A stretch of DNA of 5,798 nucleotides from Nitrospira sp. UBA2083 (GTDB taxonomy: Bacteria > Nitrospirota > Nitrospiria > Nitrospirales > Nitrospiraceae). A program made the position numbers and the translations under genes. This document shows, piece by piece, positions 1 through 5,798 of this stretch (its first letter is position 1; each line of letters starts with the position of its first letter). A model generated the notes under the pieces. That model saw nothing but the letters and a program-made list of their open reading frames with translations. It did not search any database and was not told the DNA's origin. The DNA is taken from positions 1 to 5,798 of the forward strand of contig DCZN01000088.1 in the NCBI GenBank assembly GCA_002331625.1, given 5' to 3'.

Positions 1-975
1 TTGCATATCGATATCGCTCGGCAGGGTCAGCCGGATCCGCTCGATCTCGTCGCGGAGTCGGTGTCCAACATCGATTTCGTTCACGCCTGGCACCGCCCAG
101 ATTCCGAGGTAGACGCCCTCCGTCTCGTCATATTTCGCGATCATGTTCGCTTCTTCAGCGTCCCGCTCGATCCGTGCCACATCTTTGAGTCTCACGATGG
201 CCCCGCCTCGATCGGCCACGATCAGCTCCTCGAACTCCCTGGTCGAGCGAAGGTCCGTGTTCGCCAGGAGGTTGACCTGAACCAGATTACCTTTGGTGCG
301 TCCGACCGCCGCCAAATAGTTGTTCCGCCTGAGCGCAGCCTGAATGTCGCCAGGCGAGAGGTTAAGCGAGGCCAGGCGGTCGGGATCGATCCAGATCCGC
401 ATGGCAATCTGTCGGTCACCTTCAAAGGTCACCCGTTGAACGCCGGAAAGGGTCGCCAGCTGGGGTTGCAGCGTCCGCAGCAGCCAATCAGTCACGTCCG
501 GGACCGTTCGTTGGGAGGAGCTGAAACTGAGGTAGAACGAGGCATAAGGACGATCGGCCCGCTGGATTTCGATTGCTGGTGGTTCTGCGTCTGGAGGCAG
601 CTCTGAACGGACCTGTTGGAGCCGTGCCGTGACTTCGGCCAGCGCGGCCGTACTATTATGGTTAAGCTTCAAGTGTATGGTGACCGTACTGACGCCGGCG
701 CGGCTGGTTGATTCCACATAGTCGACACCGCTGATGGCCGACACCACCCGCTCTATCGGGGTGCTCAGGAAACCACGGACTGTTTCGGCACTGGCCCCAT
801 AGTAAACCGTCGTGATAAGCACCATGGAGTTTTCAATCTTTGGATATTGTTGGACAGGCAGCGCTGTCATCGCGCGCCATCCTCCGAGCAGAATCATAAG
901 ATTCACGACGATTGCCAAGACGGGGTGTTTGATAAAGAGGTCGGCGAACGATGTTCGGGGTGTGTCTTGTGGCAT
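1..975 (-). CDS. RND efflux transporter permease subunit (HAE1/AcrB-like), N-terminal 325 residues, cut by the window edge
   Basis: Inner-membrane pump of a tripartite efflux system, expected to export small molecules using the proton gradient. Translating the minus strand from the ATG at 975 gives an uninterrupted frame of exactly 325 codons to base 1, so the C-terminal two thirds lie outside. Residues 15-35 form the first membrane helix after a short cytoplasmic N-terminus. Then come family hallmarks of the porter domain: YYGASAETV (59-66 region), the TPIERVVSAISGVDY stretch (72-86), LKLNHNST (103-109), the region-closing GVQRVTFEGD (178-187) and AMRIWIDPDRL (191-201). The charged residues of the proton relay lie in later helices and cannot be checked. 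The start follows the adaptor gene stop by 9 bp with no strong Shine-Dalgarno, so translation is probably coupled to the adaptor. The family is clear; the substrate is not. A heavy-metal (CzcA-type) pump is less likely from the N-terminal motifs. Confidence 0.95.
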   Translation of the reverse strand, partial: MPQDTPRTSFADLFIKHPVLAIVVNLMILLGGWRAMTALPVQQYPKIENSMVLITTVYYGASAETVRGFLSTPIERVVSAISGVDYVESTSRAGVSTVTIHLKLNHNSTAALAEVTARLQQVRSELPPDAEPPAIEIQRADRPYASFYLSFSSSQRTVPDVTDWLLRTLQPQLATLSGVQRVTFEGDRQIAMRIWIDPDRLASLNLSPGDIQAALRRNNYLAAVGRTKGNLVQVNLLANTDLRSTREFEELIVADRGGAIVRLKDVARIERDAEEANMIAKYDETEGVYLGIWAVPGVNEIDVGHRLRDEIERIRLTLPSDIDMQ

Positions 976-984
976 GGTATCAAT

Positions 985-2109
985 CTAGGGTGTCGCCGAT
1001 TGCCGATGGTCTTGTGATCTGTTTGAGGACGGATCCGTGATGGTGACGAGAATTCCGTCGCGAAGTTTGAAGGAGCCCAGCGCAGCGACTTGTTCTCCCA
1101 CCGTCAGACCAGACAGGATGACGATCTCGTCGCCGAACATGGTGCTGCTCTCAACCGAGCGGCTCTGGACTCTGGTGCGACCATCATGGCCTGGCGCGAT
1201 GACGAAGACCTGGTCACCTCCCGGTCCTTTGCGCAAGGCACTGACTGGTATCGCGACCACGTTTCGGAGGGGGCCGACGGGAACTCGAACCCGTACCGAT
1301 GCTCCTGGCGCTGGGACTTTGGTGCCTTCGATTCTGGCGCGCACCATGGCGTTCCGAGTGGTTGGGTCGACCCGCGCGTCGATGGCCACGATCTTGGCCA
1401 TGATCGTCGGCGCATGACCGGTTGCCAACACCTCGACGGTTTCGCCGACCCGTAAGCCTTCGGCTACGTGTTGCGGCACGGCGAAGTCGACATGCACCGC
1501 TTCGCCGACGCCTTGCAAGGTCGTTAGGAGTGTGCCCTCGTCCAGGTACTGTCCCGGATGGACATCGGCCATCCCCACCCTCGCGCGGAAGGGAGCACGG
1601 ATCGTTTTTTTTGCGATGATCGCTTTCGTGCGAGCGATTTGGGCTTGTGCCACGTCTAGGTCAGCACGCGCTCGATCTACTTCTTCCTGCGTCGTGGCAA
1701 GTTCCTGACTCAGATTCTGTCGACGATTGAGGACCGTCTTGGCGAGCGCGACTTGGGCCTCTTGCGCACGAAGGTCCGCGTGCTCGACTGAGACATCAAG
1801 TGCGACCAACAGAGTCCCTGCTTCTACGATCTGCCCTGGTGTGAGCCGGACTTCACGGACGGTCCCGGCCAGTTCGTTTTTGAGCGTGATTGATCGCAGA
1901 GCCAGCACGGTTCCGATCGAGGTGGTACTGGGGCGATGGTCGATGGCTCGGGCGACGGCAACGGTGACCGACTCCATCGGCTCCGGTTGATTCGCCGAAG
2001 CTGCCTGTTCGCCCTGAAACGATTCATACTTCCATGCGGCCAACCCGAGGCCAATAATGATCACCAACGCAACCAATAGAACCGATCCAATCCAGTTATT
2101 TCGATTCAT
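985..2109 (-). CDS. RND efflux periplasmic adaptor (membrane fusion protein, HlyD/AcrA-like)
   Basis: Periplasmic adaptor that would link the RND pump encoded just downstream to an outer-membrane channel. The 374-residue length is normal for the family. Residues 7-26 are an uncleaved hydrophobic anchor with no lipobox cysteine, so it is probably held by a transmembrane helix rather than a lipid. A first half-lipoyl motif (about 76-105, with AGTVREVRLTPGQIVEAG) leads into an alpha-helical hairpin rich in Ala, Gln, Glu and Arg (about 106-165). The second half-lipoyl motif follows (166-197, IRAPFRARVG and PGQYLDEGT). A beta-barrel region (about 203-275) and a membrane-proximal region (about 280-358, VVAIPVSALRKG) complete the fold. 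The ATG at 2109 sits directly before the anchor helix; its ribosome binding site is poor. The stop TAG is 9 bp before the pump start, which supports one transcript. The substrate cannot be told from the sequence. Confidence 0.94.
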   Translation of the reverse strand: MNRNNWIGSVLLVALVIIIGLGLAAWKYESFQGEQAASANQPEPMESVTVAVARAIDHRPSTTSIGTVLALRSITLKNELAGTVREVRLTPGQIVEAGTLLVALDVSVEHADLRAQEAQVALAKTVLNRRQNLSQELATTQEEVDRARADLDVAQAQIARTKAIIAKKTIRAPFRARVGMADVHPGQYLDEGTLLTTLQGVGEAVHVDFAVPQHVAEGLRVGETVEVLATGHAPTIMAKIVAIDARVDPTTRNAMVRARIEGTKVPAPGASVRVRVPVGPLRNVVAIPVSALRKGPGGDQVFVIAPGHDGRTRVQSRSVESSTMFGDEIVILSGLTVGEQVAALGSFKLRDGILVTITDPSSNRSQDHRQSATP

Positions 2110-2301
2110 GAGGACTAGGCCACATTCTTTCTGACAAGTGCCGCCCTTGGTGTATGCTAGGTCCGCCTGGAGATCTCCGGAATCGATCTAAGTATTGGGC
2201 AGCGTCATCGGCATATTACCAAATTCTGGATCTCCATGACGCCTGGGGTTGTGTAAGGTGGGTGTGCCTCGAGGAGGGACTTGGGAGAGGAATCGCCGGT
2301 G
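2110..2301. other. 192-bp intergenic region upstream of the efflux operon, with short inverted repeats
   Basis: This gap lies between the sigma factor stop and the adaptor start, both on the minus strand. It contains a perfect 10-bp palindrome GGAGATCTCC at 2169-2178 and a 7-bp inverted repeat GCGTCAT/ATGACGC (2202-2208 and 2236-2242) with a 27-base spacer. On the minus strand TAATAT (2213-2218) could be a -10 element for the efflux operon, but no good -35 box pairs with it. No copy of the ECF42-type TGTCGA motif is present, and there is no hairpin followed by a T-run to terminate the sigma gene. The efflux promoter probably lies here, but its exact place is not resolved. Confidence 0.4.
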
Positions 2302-3546
2302 CTACGCTAATTCCGCCAGTCGTTTCTCTAAAAACCGCCGCTCCGGCTCCTGCTTCGCGAGCGCAAGCGCGTGTTCGTAGGACGCACGGGCATCAGCGTG
2401 CTTCCCCAATCGCCGGCAAAAGTCTGCTCGTGCGGCATGCGCCAGGTGATAATTGGCCAATTCACCACCCTTCAGGAGCGCGTCGATCAATTCCAATCCC
2501 TTGGTCGGTCCATCACGCATGGCAACCGCCACAGCTCGGTTGAGTTCGATGATTGGTGACGGGTCTGCTCGCACGAGCAGATCGTACCATGCGACGATCT
2601 GGGCCCAATCCGTTTCTGGAGCGCTGGGCGTTTCGGCATGGACTGCGGCAATGGCAGCCTGCAAGGTGTAAGGACCGAATCGCCGCGAAGCCAGCGCCCG
2701 TTCGATCAGCTCCGTCCCTTCCCTGATGTAGTCCCGGTTCCATCGAGTGCGATCTTGATATTCTAACAGCACCAGATCTCCCGTTTCAGACGTGCGTGCC
2801 GCGCGTCGCGATTCGTGCAGCAACATCAAGGCGAGCAGACCCATGACTTCCGGTTCTGGTAACAGTTGGAAAAGGAGCCGGCCAAGACGAATCGCTTCGC
2901 CGGAGAGATCAGCTCTGGTGAGCAAGGCACCGAACGAAGCCGAATAGCCTTCGTTGAACACGAGATAGATCACATGCAGCACCGTATCCAAGCGGTCCGG
3001 TAACTCATTCGGAGGTGGAACCTCGTACGGGATACGCGCGTCGCGGATCTTCGCCTTGGCGCGCACAATCCGTTGGGCAATCGTGGCCGGCTTCGTCAGG
3101 AATGCATGGGCGATTTCTTCTGTGGTGAGATTGCAGACCTCTCGGAGCGTCATGGGTATTTGTGCGTCAGGCGACAGGGCTGGATGGCAGCAGGTGAAGA
3201 TCAACCGTAACCGATCATCTTCGATAGAGTCATCCTTCTCTTCAACGGGATCATTCGTCGTGGTGGCGATTTGTCTCGCAAGCTCGTCCAACGAGCTGTC
3301 ATGGCGGGCGCGTCGCCTCATGCCGTCGATCGCTTTGAAACGGCCGGTGGAGACAAGCCAAGCACGAGGGTTCGCCGGTACGCCATCTTGCGGCCATTGC
3401 TCCATGGCGGCAGCAAAGGCTTCCTGCAGTGCTTCTTCGGCTACGTCGAAATCGCCGAGCAGGCGAATCAACGTCGCCAGCACGTGGCGGGACTCATTGC
3501 GATAGATCGCGTCGACGTGTGTACGAGCCTGGTTGCTGATGCTCAT
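2302..3546 (-). CDS. ECF RNA polymerase sigma factor, ECF42 type, with C-terminal DUF6596/TPR-like extension
   Basis: Alternative sigma factor that would direct RNA polymerase to a small set of promoters. The 414-residue product is about twice a normal ECF sigma and suits the ECF42 group. Region 2 lies at about 10-80, with [11 protein letters not shown] (34-44), NPRAWL (59-64) and a [12 protein letters not shown] core helix. A linker containing the [13 protein letters not shown] motif (117-129) leads into region 4 (about 130-172), a helix-turn-helix with [11 protein letters not shown] and [13 protein letters not shown]. The DUF6596 part follows from about 185 ([16 protein letters not shown]). 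Helical repeats resembling TPRs end the protein ([13 protein letters not shown], then a last helix pair from 363). The frame is open upstream to an ATG at 3684, but the ATG at 3546 has GGAAG 9 bases ahead, gives the family N-terminus and avoids overlap with the divergent methyltransferase. No anti-sigma gene is seen; in ECF42 the extension is thought to regulate activity. The usual DGPF partner is 1.2 kb away. Confidence 0.93.
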   Translation of the reverse strand: MSISNQARTHVDAIYRNESRHVLATLIRLLGDFDVAEEALQEAFAAAMEQWPQDGVPANPRAWLVSTGRFKAIDGMRRRARHDSSLDELARQIATTTNDPVEEKDDSIEDDRLRLIFTCCHPALSPDAQIPMTLREVCNLTTEEIAHAFLTKPATIAQRIVRAKAKIRDARIPYEVPPPNELPDRLDTVLHVIYLVFNEGYSASFGALLTRADLSGEAIRLGRLLFQLLPEPEVMGLLALMLLHESRRAARTSETGDLVLLEYQDRTRWNRDYIREGTELIERALASRRFGPYTLQAAIAAVHAETPSAPETDWAQIVAWYDLLVRADPSPIIELNRAVAVAMRDGPTKGLELIDALLKGGELANYHLAHAARADFCRRLGKHADARASYEHALALAKQEPERRFLEKRLAELA

Positions 3547-3555
3547 GTGTACAAT

Positions 3556-3560
3556 CTTCC
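3556..3560 (-). promoter_or_regulatory. Ribosome binding site that decides the sigma factor start
   Basis: GGAAG on the minus strand stands 9 bases before the ATG at 3546. No comparable site precedes the longer in-frame ATG at 3684, which supports the 414-residue form. Confidence 0.55.
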
Positions 3561-3660
3561 AAGGCTGATTCTCTGTACCGGCTAAAAACGGACTCGGGAA
3601 TCCAATCCCTCGCTCTCTTCGTAGAGGAATAATAAGAAGGAACGTCCCACAATCCACCAT

Positions 3661-3666
3661 GAGAGG
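3661..3666 (+). promoter_or_regulatory. Ribosome binding site of the methyltransferase
   Basis: GAGAGG lies 5 bases before the ATG at 3672 and supports that start. The earlier ATG at 3659 is out of frame. Confidence 0.6.
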
Positions 3667-3671
3667 CAACG

Positions 3672-4715
3672 ATGACGACTGCAACGCATGAAAGGGTAGA
3701 CAGACCGGCTGGTACCTCGCCTGTTGAATTGATCATGAATCTCTCGCTCAGTTACCTTGTCTCTAGAAGTTTGCATGTCGCCGCCGAATTAGGCATCGCC
3801 GATCTTCTGAACGATGGTCCCAAGACGATCGAGACGCTTGCGTCAGAGCTCGGGGCCCATCAGCAATCCCTGTTTCGCCTCCTGCGGACATTGGCCGCGT
3901 ATGGGGTCTTTGCCGAAACTGAGCATGGACAGTTCACCTTGACGCCAGCTGCTGCTCTTCTCCAACAGGGCATCATGCGGGACGGTGTACTGCTGTGCGG
4001 CGAAGTGTCCGGTGACGGTTCCTGGTGGAATGCCGTAGGTGGATTGTGCCACAGTGTGAAAACCGGTCAGCCGGCCTTTGATCATCAGCAGGGGAAACGC
4101 TTTTTCGACTATGTTCAGGATCATCCCGAATGCGGTAGATGGTTTGATCGAGGCATGGCCAATTTTGCGGCGGCCGAGAACCCTGCAGTTGCTCAAGCCT
4201 ACGATTTTTCTCGATTCGGTCACGTCGTAGATGTCGGTGGTGGTCAAGGTGGAATGCTTGCCGAGATTTTGGCCCGGTATCCCACAGTTCGCGGGACGTT
4301 GTTTGATCTTCCCCATGTCGTGCATGACCCAACCGGTCTTATTAAGAACCAATCGGCTGGTCGATGGCAAACGGTCGAGGGCGATTTCTTTCATTCGGTG
4401 CCCGTCGGCGGCGATGCCTATCTGCTGAAACGCATATTGCATGACTGGAGCGATGACCGATGTGTTCGCATTCTCCGTCGTTGTGCCGAGGCGATGGCCG
4501 CTGATGCCCGGTTATTGATCGTCGAGGCTATCATCGCTCCGGGTAACCAGCCACATCCCGCCAAGGTCATGGACATCCTCATGATGATTTTTGGGGAGGG
4601 GCGCGAGCGATCGGAGCGGGAGTTCCAGGAGCTATTTGAAAAGGCACAGCTAAGACTCTGCAACATCACAGAAACCTCAAGTGCGCTCGCAATCATGGAG
4701 GTCCGCCTTGAGTAG
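3672..4715 (+). CDS. SAM-dependent O-methyltransferase (plant-type family 2, with N-terminal dimerisation domain)
   Basis: Likely a cytoplasmic enzyme that moves a methyl group from S-adenosylmethionine to a hydroxyl of a small, often aromatic or polyketide-like, molecule. Length (347 residues) is normal. Residues 17-100 form a winged-helix dimerisation domain ([18 protein letters not shown], then [25 protein letters not shown]). The SAM site is [10 protein letters not shown] at 185-194, followed by FDLPHVV (211-217) and EGDFF (236-240). [12 protein letters not shown] (251-262) supplies the presumed catalytic base His257. The end of the fold shows IVEAIIAP (283-290) and [19 protein letters not shown] (300-318). 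It is the only plus-strand gene, divergent from the sigma factor and convergent with the DGPF gene 65 bp away. It thus separates two genes that are usually adjacent. Best-known relatives are hydroxyneurosporene and antibiotic O-methyltransferases, but the real substrate cannot be inferred. Confidence 0.93.
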   Translation: MTTATHERVDRPAGTSPVELIMNLSLSYLVSRSLHVAAELGIADLLNDGPKTIETLASELGAHQQSLFRLLRTLAAYGVFAETEHGQFTLTPAAALLQQGIMRDGVLLCGEVSGDGSWWNAVGGLCHSVKTGQPAFDHQQGKRFFDYVQDHPECGRWFDRGMANFAAAENPAVAQAYDFSRFGHVVDVGGGQGGMLAEILARYPTVRGTLFDLPHVVHDPTGLIKNQSAGRWQTVEGDFFHSVPVGGDAYLLKRILHDWSDDRCVRILRRCAEAMAADARLLIVEAIIAPGNQPHPAKVMDILMMIFGEGRERSEREFQELFEKAQLRLCNITETSSALAIMEVRLE

Positions 4716-4751
4716 CCCCTCCGCTGGAAGGGAGTTAACCTCAATATCAAA

Positions 4752-4772
4752 GGGCGACTACGTCTGACGCCC
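4752..4772 (-). terminator. Possible terminator hairpin between two convergent genes
   Basis: GGGCG (4752-4756) can pair with CGCCC (4768-4772) around an 11-base loop, just past the DGPF gene stop. Read on the minus strand, the stem is followed by TTTGATATT, a weak T-rich tail. The stem is short and the tail imperfect, so this is only a candidate. It would end the VOC-DGPF transcript before it runs antisense into the methyltransferase. Confidence 0.3.
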
Positions 4773-4780
4773 AAGTAAGG

Positions 4781-5143
4781 TTACGCGCAGCCGAGCTCCT
4801 TCATGGGGCGGACTTCCACACTGCCGAAGCGGGCAGCGGGGAACTGCGCGGCGATGCGGATGGCATCGTTCAAGTCAGGCACGTCGATCATGAGAAACCC
4901 GCCGAGTTGTTCTTTGGTTTCAGCGAACGGTCCATCGGTTGTTGAGGTCTTGCCTCCTCGGACCCGCACCGTCGTAGCTGTTTCCACTGGATGGAGCGGA
5001 GAGGCGGCGAGCAATTGGCCGGCTTGTTGTAATTTGTCACAGTAGGACATCGCCTCATTGGAGATCGCGACGCGCTCCTGGTTGGGAAAGGCATTCAAGA
5101 CTTGCTCTTCAACGTAGACCAAACAAAGATATTTCATGCTCAT
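4781..5143 (-). CDS. YCII-related / DGPF-domain protein
   Basis: Small (120 residues) ferredoxin-like alpha+beta protein of the YCII family, whose biochemical function is not established. It opens with the strand KYLCLVYVEE (4-13), then a helix, AGQLLAASPL (41-50) and a beta hairpin TTVRVRGGK. The defining DGPF motif is at 70-73, with ETKEQLGGF after it (75-83). VPDLNDAIRIAAQFPAARFGSVEVRPM closes the fold. Two starts are possible: ATG at 5143 and ATG at 5137. The second gives the family-like MKYLCLVY and lies 6 bases after AGGAGG, so it may be the true one. The gene follows the VOC gene by 44 bp on the same strand and is probably co-transcribed. DGPF genes are the typical companions and targets of ECF42 sigma factors, one of which lies at 2302-3546. 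Confidence 0.92.
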   Translation of the reverse strand: MSMKYLCLVYVEEQVLNAFPNQERVAISNEAMSYCDKLQQAGQLLAASPLHPVETATTVRVRGGKTSTTDGPFAETKEQLGGFLMIDVPDLNDAIRIAAQFPAARFGSVEVRPMKELGCA

Positions 5144-5154
5144 CCTCCTCCTCC
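5144..5154 (-). promoter_or_regulatory. Unusually long ribosome binding site of the DGPF gene
   Basis: On the minus strand GGAGGAGGAGG, a triple GGA repeat, ends right against the ATG at 5143 and 6 bases before the in-frame ATG at 5137. Spacing from its last AGGAGG favours 5137, while an earlier GGAGG unit would suit 5143. Confidence 0.6.
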
Positions 5155-5187
5155 AGTTCAGTGACTACCTCCACCAACACTGATGAG

Positions 5188-5592
5188 TCACGTGGCTCGT
5201 TCATTCATTTCCCACAACGCGAACGTGTTGTTCTCCGTATCAAGGCAAACGGCAAAGTATCCCATCCCTGGGACAGCGGTCTTCGTCTGACAGATCGTTC
5301 CGCCGAGTTTCTCGACTTTCGCCGACGCTTTGCTGACTGACGGGACGCTGATGTAGTTCGTGATCGGCTGTTGAGGATGCATCCGCGGCATGAGACCACC
5401 GTCGGGGGACGCGTCCTTACCGCCGGTATCGATATGCCAGTAGTCATTCACCGCGGCTTGAAGCTTGTTGAATGTCCAACCGAACAAGGATCCGTAGAAC
5501 TGTTGTGCCCGTTCGATGTTATCGGCCGGGATTTCAAACCAGACAAGACTGGCTGCGATCGAGTTCTTCTTCTGCTGCTTCTTTGTCGCCAT
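5188..5592 (-). CDS. VOC family (glyoxalase/bleomycin-resistance fold) protein
   Basis: A 134-residue protein with two beta-alpha-beta-beta-beta modules. Module one begins with SLVWFEIPADNIERAQQFYGSLFGW (15-39), the common opening of this subfamily. Module two begins near TNYISVPSVSKASAKVEKLGGTI (78-100) and ends with GYFAVCLDTENNTFALWEMN (111-130). The N-terminus is lysine-rich (KKQQKK, 4-9), probably a flexible tail. Members bind metals and small molecules and act as lyases, isomerases, dioxygenases or drug-binding proteins; the usual His/Glu metal set is not obvious here, so activity cannot be assigned. The ATG at 5592 has GGGAGG 5 bases ahead. It is the first gene of an operon with the DGPF gene, behind an ECF42-like promoter, so it is probably part of the sigma factor's response. 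Confidence 0.9.
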   Translation of the reverse strand: MATKKQQKKNSIAASLVWFEIPADNIERAQQFYGSLFGWTFNKLQAAVNDYWHIDTGGKDASPDGGLMPRMHPQQPITNYISVPSVSKASAKVEKLGGTICQTKTAVPGMGYFAVCLDTENNTFALWEMNERAT

Positions 5593-5597
5593 GGCAT

Positions 5598-5603
5598 CCT
5601 CCC
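5598..5603 (-). promoter_or_regulatory. Ribosome binding site of the VOC gene
   Basis: GGGAGG on the minus strand, 5 bases before the ATG at 5592, fixes the start. Another ATG four bases further upstream (5596-5598) is out of frame. Confidence 0.65.
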
Positions 5604-5633
5604 TAGAAAGTGTGACGCGCCGTTCATGTGATA

Positions 5634-5659
5634 GTCGTCGGAATGGCTGGAAATCGACA
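5634..5659 (-). promoter_or_regulatory. Candidate ECF42-type promoter of the VOC-DGPF operon
   Basis: On the minus strand TGTCGA (5659-5654) is followed after 16 bases by CGAC (5637-5634). As I recall it, the motif reported for ECF42 sigma factors is TGTCGA at -35 and CGA/T-C at -10, and the spacing here suits an ECF promoter. Transcription would start near 5627, leaving a leader of about 35 bases before the VOC ATG at 5592. Other TGTCGA copies in the window fall inside coding sequence, for example in GTCGAC valine-aspartate codons, and are probably chance. The match is by eye; no score was computed. Confidence 0.6.
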
Positions 5660-5753
5660 AAGGCGTTTCGAGCGATCTGGACGAAAATTGGTGTAAGGGA
5701 CTAGCCGCATGATAACTCGTTCTTGTGGGACGAGCGAGATAGAGAGGAGAAAT

Positions 5754-5789
5754 ATGGCTGGAGGAGCTGTCAGGCGCACAGCTGTCTAG
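5754..5789 (+). other. Possible 11-codon leader ORF with a good ribosome binding site
   Basis: ATG at 5754 is preceded at close range by GAGAGGAGA (5742-5750) and encodes MAGGAVRRTAV before a TAG at 5787. The stop lies in the centre of a 22-bp palindrome. This could be a leader peptide, a chance ORF, or the start of a longer gene broken by a frameshift. It is too short to test by composition. Confidence 0.2.
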
Positions 5790-5798
5790 ACAGCTGTG
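5777..5798. repeat. Perfect 22-bp palindrome at the window edge
   Basis: The sequence CACAGCTGTCT is followed directly by its exact reverse complement, so all 11 pairs match without a mismatch. A further AGCTGTC copy stands at 5765-5771. It may be a protein-binding operator, a hairpin, or part of a longer inverted repeat cut off by the edge. No T-run follows on the minus side, so it is not an intrinsic terminator in that direction; the plus side cannot be seen. Confidence 0.75.

Larger units (their letters stand above)
3547..3671. other. Divergent intergenic region between the sigma factor and the methyltransferase
   Basis: These 125 bases must hold the 5' signals of two genes transcribed away from each other. 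An AT-rich patch around 3627-3640 (GAATAATAAG on the plus strand, TTATTATTC on the minus) could serve as a -10 element in either direction, but no convincing -35 box is spaced correctly. TGTCGA, the motif found ahead of the VOC gene, is absent on both strands. This argues against direct autoregulation of the sigma gene by that motif. Confidence 0.35.
5660..5798. other. Right-end region without a convincing gene
   Basis: No ORF here resembles a known protein. CTCGTTC (5716-5722) can pair with GGACGAG (5728-5734), with one G-T pair, around a 5-base loop. A plus-strand GGAGA (5746-5750) precedes an ATG at 5754 that opens only 11 codons. The last 22 bases form a perfect palindrome. The next gene, or the element to which these belong, lies beyond the edge. 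Confidence 0.5.

Noticed and set aside
1..606. Plus-strand open frame of 201 codons at the left edge
   Set aside because: It is antisense to a clear RND pump frame that runs unbroken from 975 to 1 with family motifs throughout. The plus-strand product resembles nothing.
722..727. TGTCGA on the minus strand within the RND pump gene (and another at about 1486-1491 in the adaptor gene)
   Set aside because: Both arise from Val-Asp codons (GTCGAC) in coding sequence and have no gene start at the right distance downstream.
2131..2136. TTGTCA on the minus strand as a -35 box for the adaptor gene
   Set aside because: A -10 element at normal spacing would fall almost on the start codon and no suitable sequence is there.
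2154..2182. TTCCGG-N17-TAGCAT as a promoter for the efflux operon with the palindrome in its spacer
   Set aside because: The -35 hexamer matches the consensus at only two positions and no MerR-type regulator is present, so it was not called as a feature.
3547..3684. 46-codon N-terminal extension of the sigma factor starting at ATG 3684
   Set aside because: The extra residues do not look like a sigma factor, the region would overlap the methyltransferase start, and the ATG at 3546 has its own ribosome binding site and gives the family-like N-terminus.
3843..4442. 199-codon minus-strand frame inside the methyltransferase gene
   Set aside because: It is antisense to a well-supported gene with SAM-binding and catalytic motifs, and its product shows no family features.
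5448..5798. Stop-free minus-strand frame running from the VOC gene region to the right edge
   Set aside because: The translation is rich in Ser, His and Arg with no recognisable fold. It overlaps the VOC gene, its promoter candidate and the palindrome, so it is most likely a chance open frame.

Overview
The window holds six protein-coding genes of a Gram-negative bacterium. The tripartite-type RND efflux genes imply an outer membrane, and base composition looks moderately GC-rich by eye. Gene content would suit Nitrospira or a proteobacterium, but nothing here fixes the genus. Five genes lie on the minus strand and one on the plus strand. No rRNA, tRNA, CRISPR array or transposase was seen.

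Left part (1-2109, minus strand): a membrane-fusion (periplasmic adaptor) gene at 985-2109 is followed after 9 bp by the first 325 codons of an RND inner-membrane pump, which runs off the left edge. This is a standard efflux operon; no outer-membrane channel or dedicated regulator is visible in the window. A 192-bp gap with short inverted repeats (2110-2301) separates it from the next gene.

Middle part: a large ECF sigma factor of the ECF42 type (2302-3546, minus), with sigma-2 and sigma-4 regions plus a long C-terminal DUF6596/TPR-like extension, is divergent from a plus-strand SAM-dependent O-methyltransferase (3672-4715). They share a 125-bp intergenic region.

Right part: a VOC/glyoxalase-fold protein (5188-5592) and a YCII/DGPF-family protein (4781-5143) form a two-gene minus-strand operon. 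Upstream of it (5634-5659) is TGTCGA-N16-CGAC, which matches the promoter motif reported for ECF42 sigma factors. ECF42 genes usually sit beside DGPF genes, so the simplest reading is that this sigma factor drives the VOC-DGPF operon although the methyltransferase gene lies between them on the other strand. The last 139 bases before the right edge carry no convincing gene but hold an 11-codon ORF with a good ribosome binding site whose end overlaps a perfect 22-bp palindrome touching the edge.

Most genes belong to known families. The points worth a second look are the inferred ECF42 regulon, the methyltransferase splitting the sigma factor from its target, and the palindrome at the right edge.
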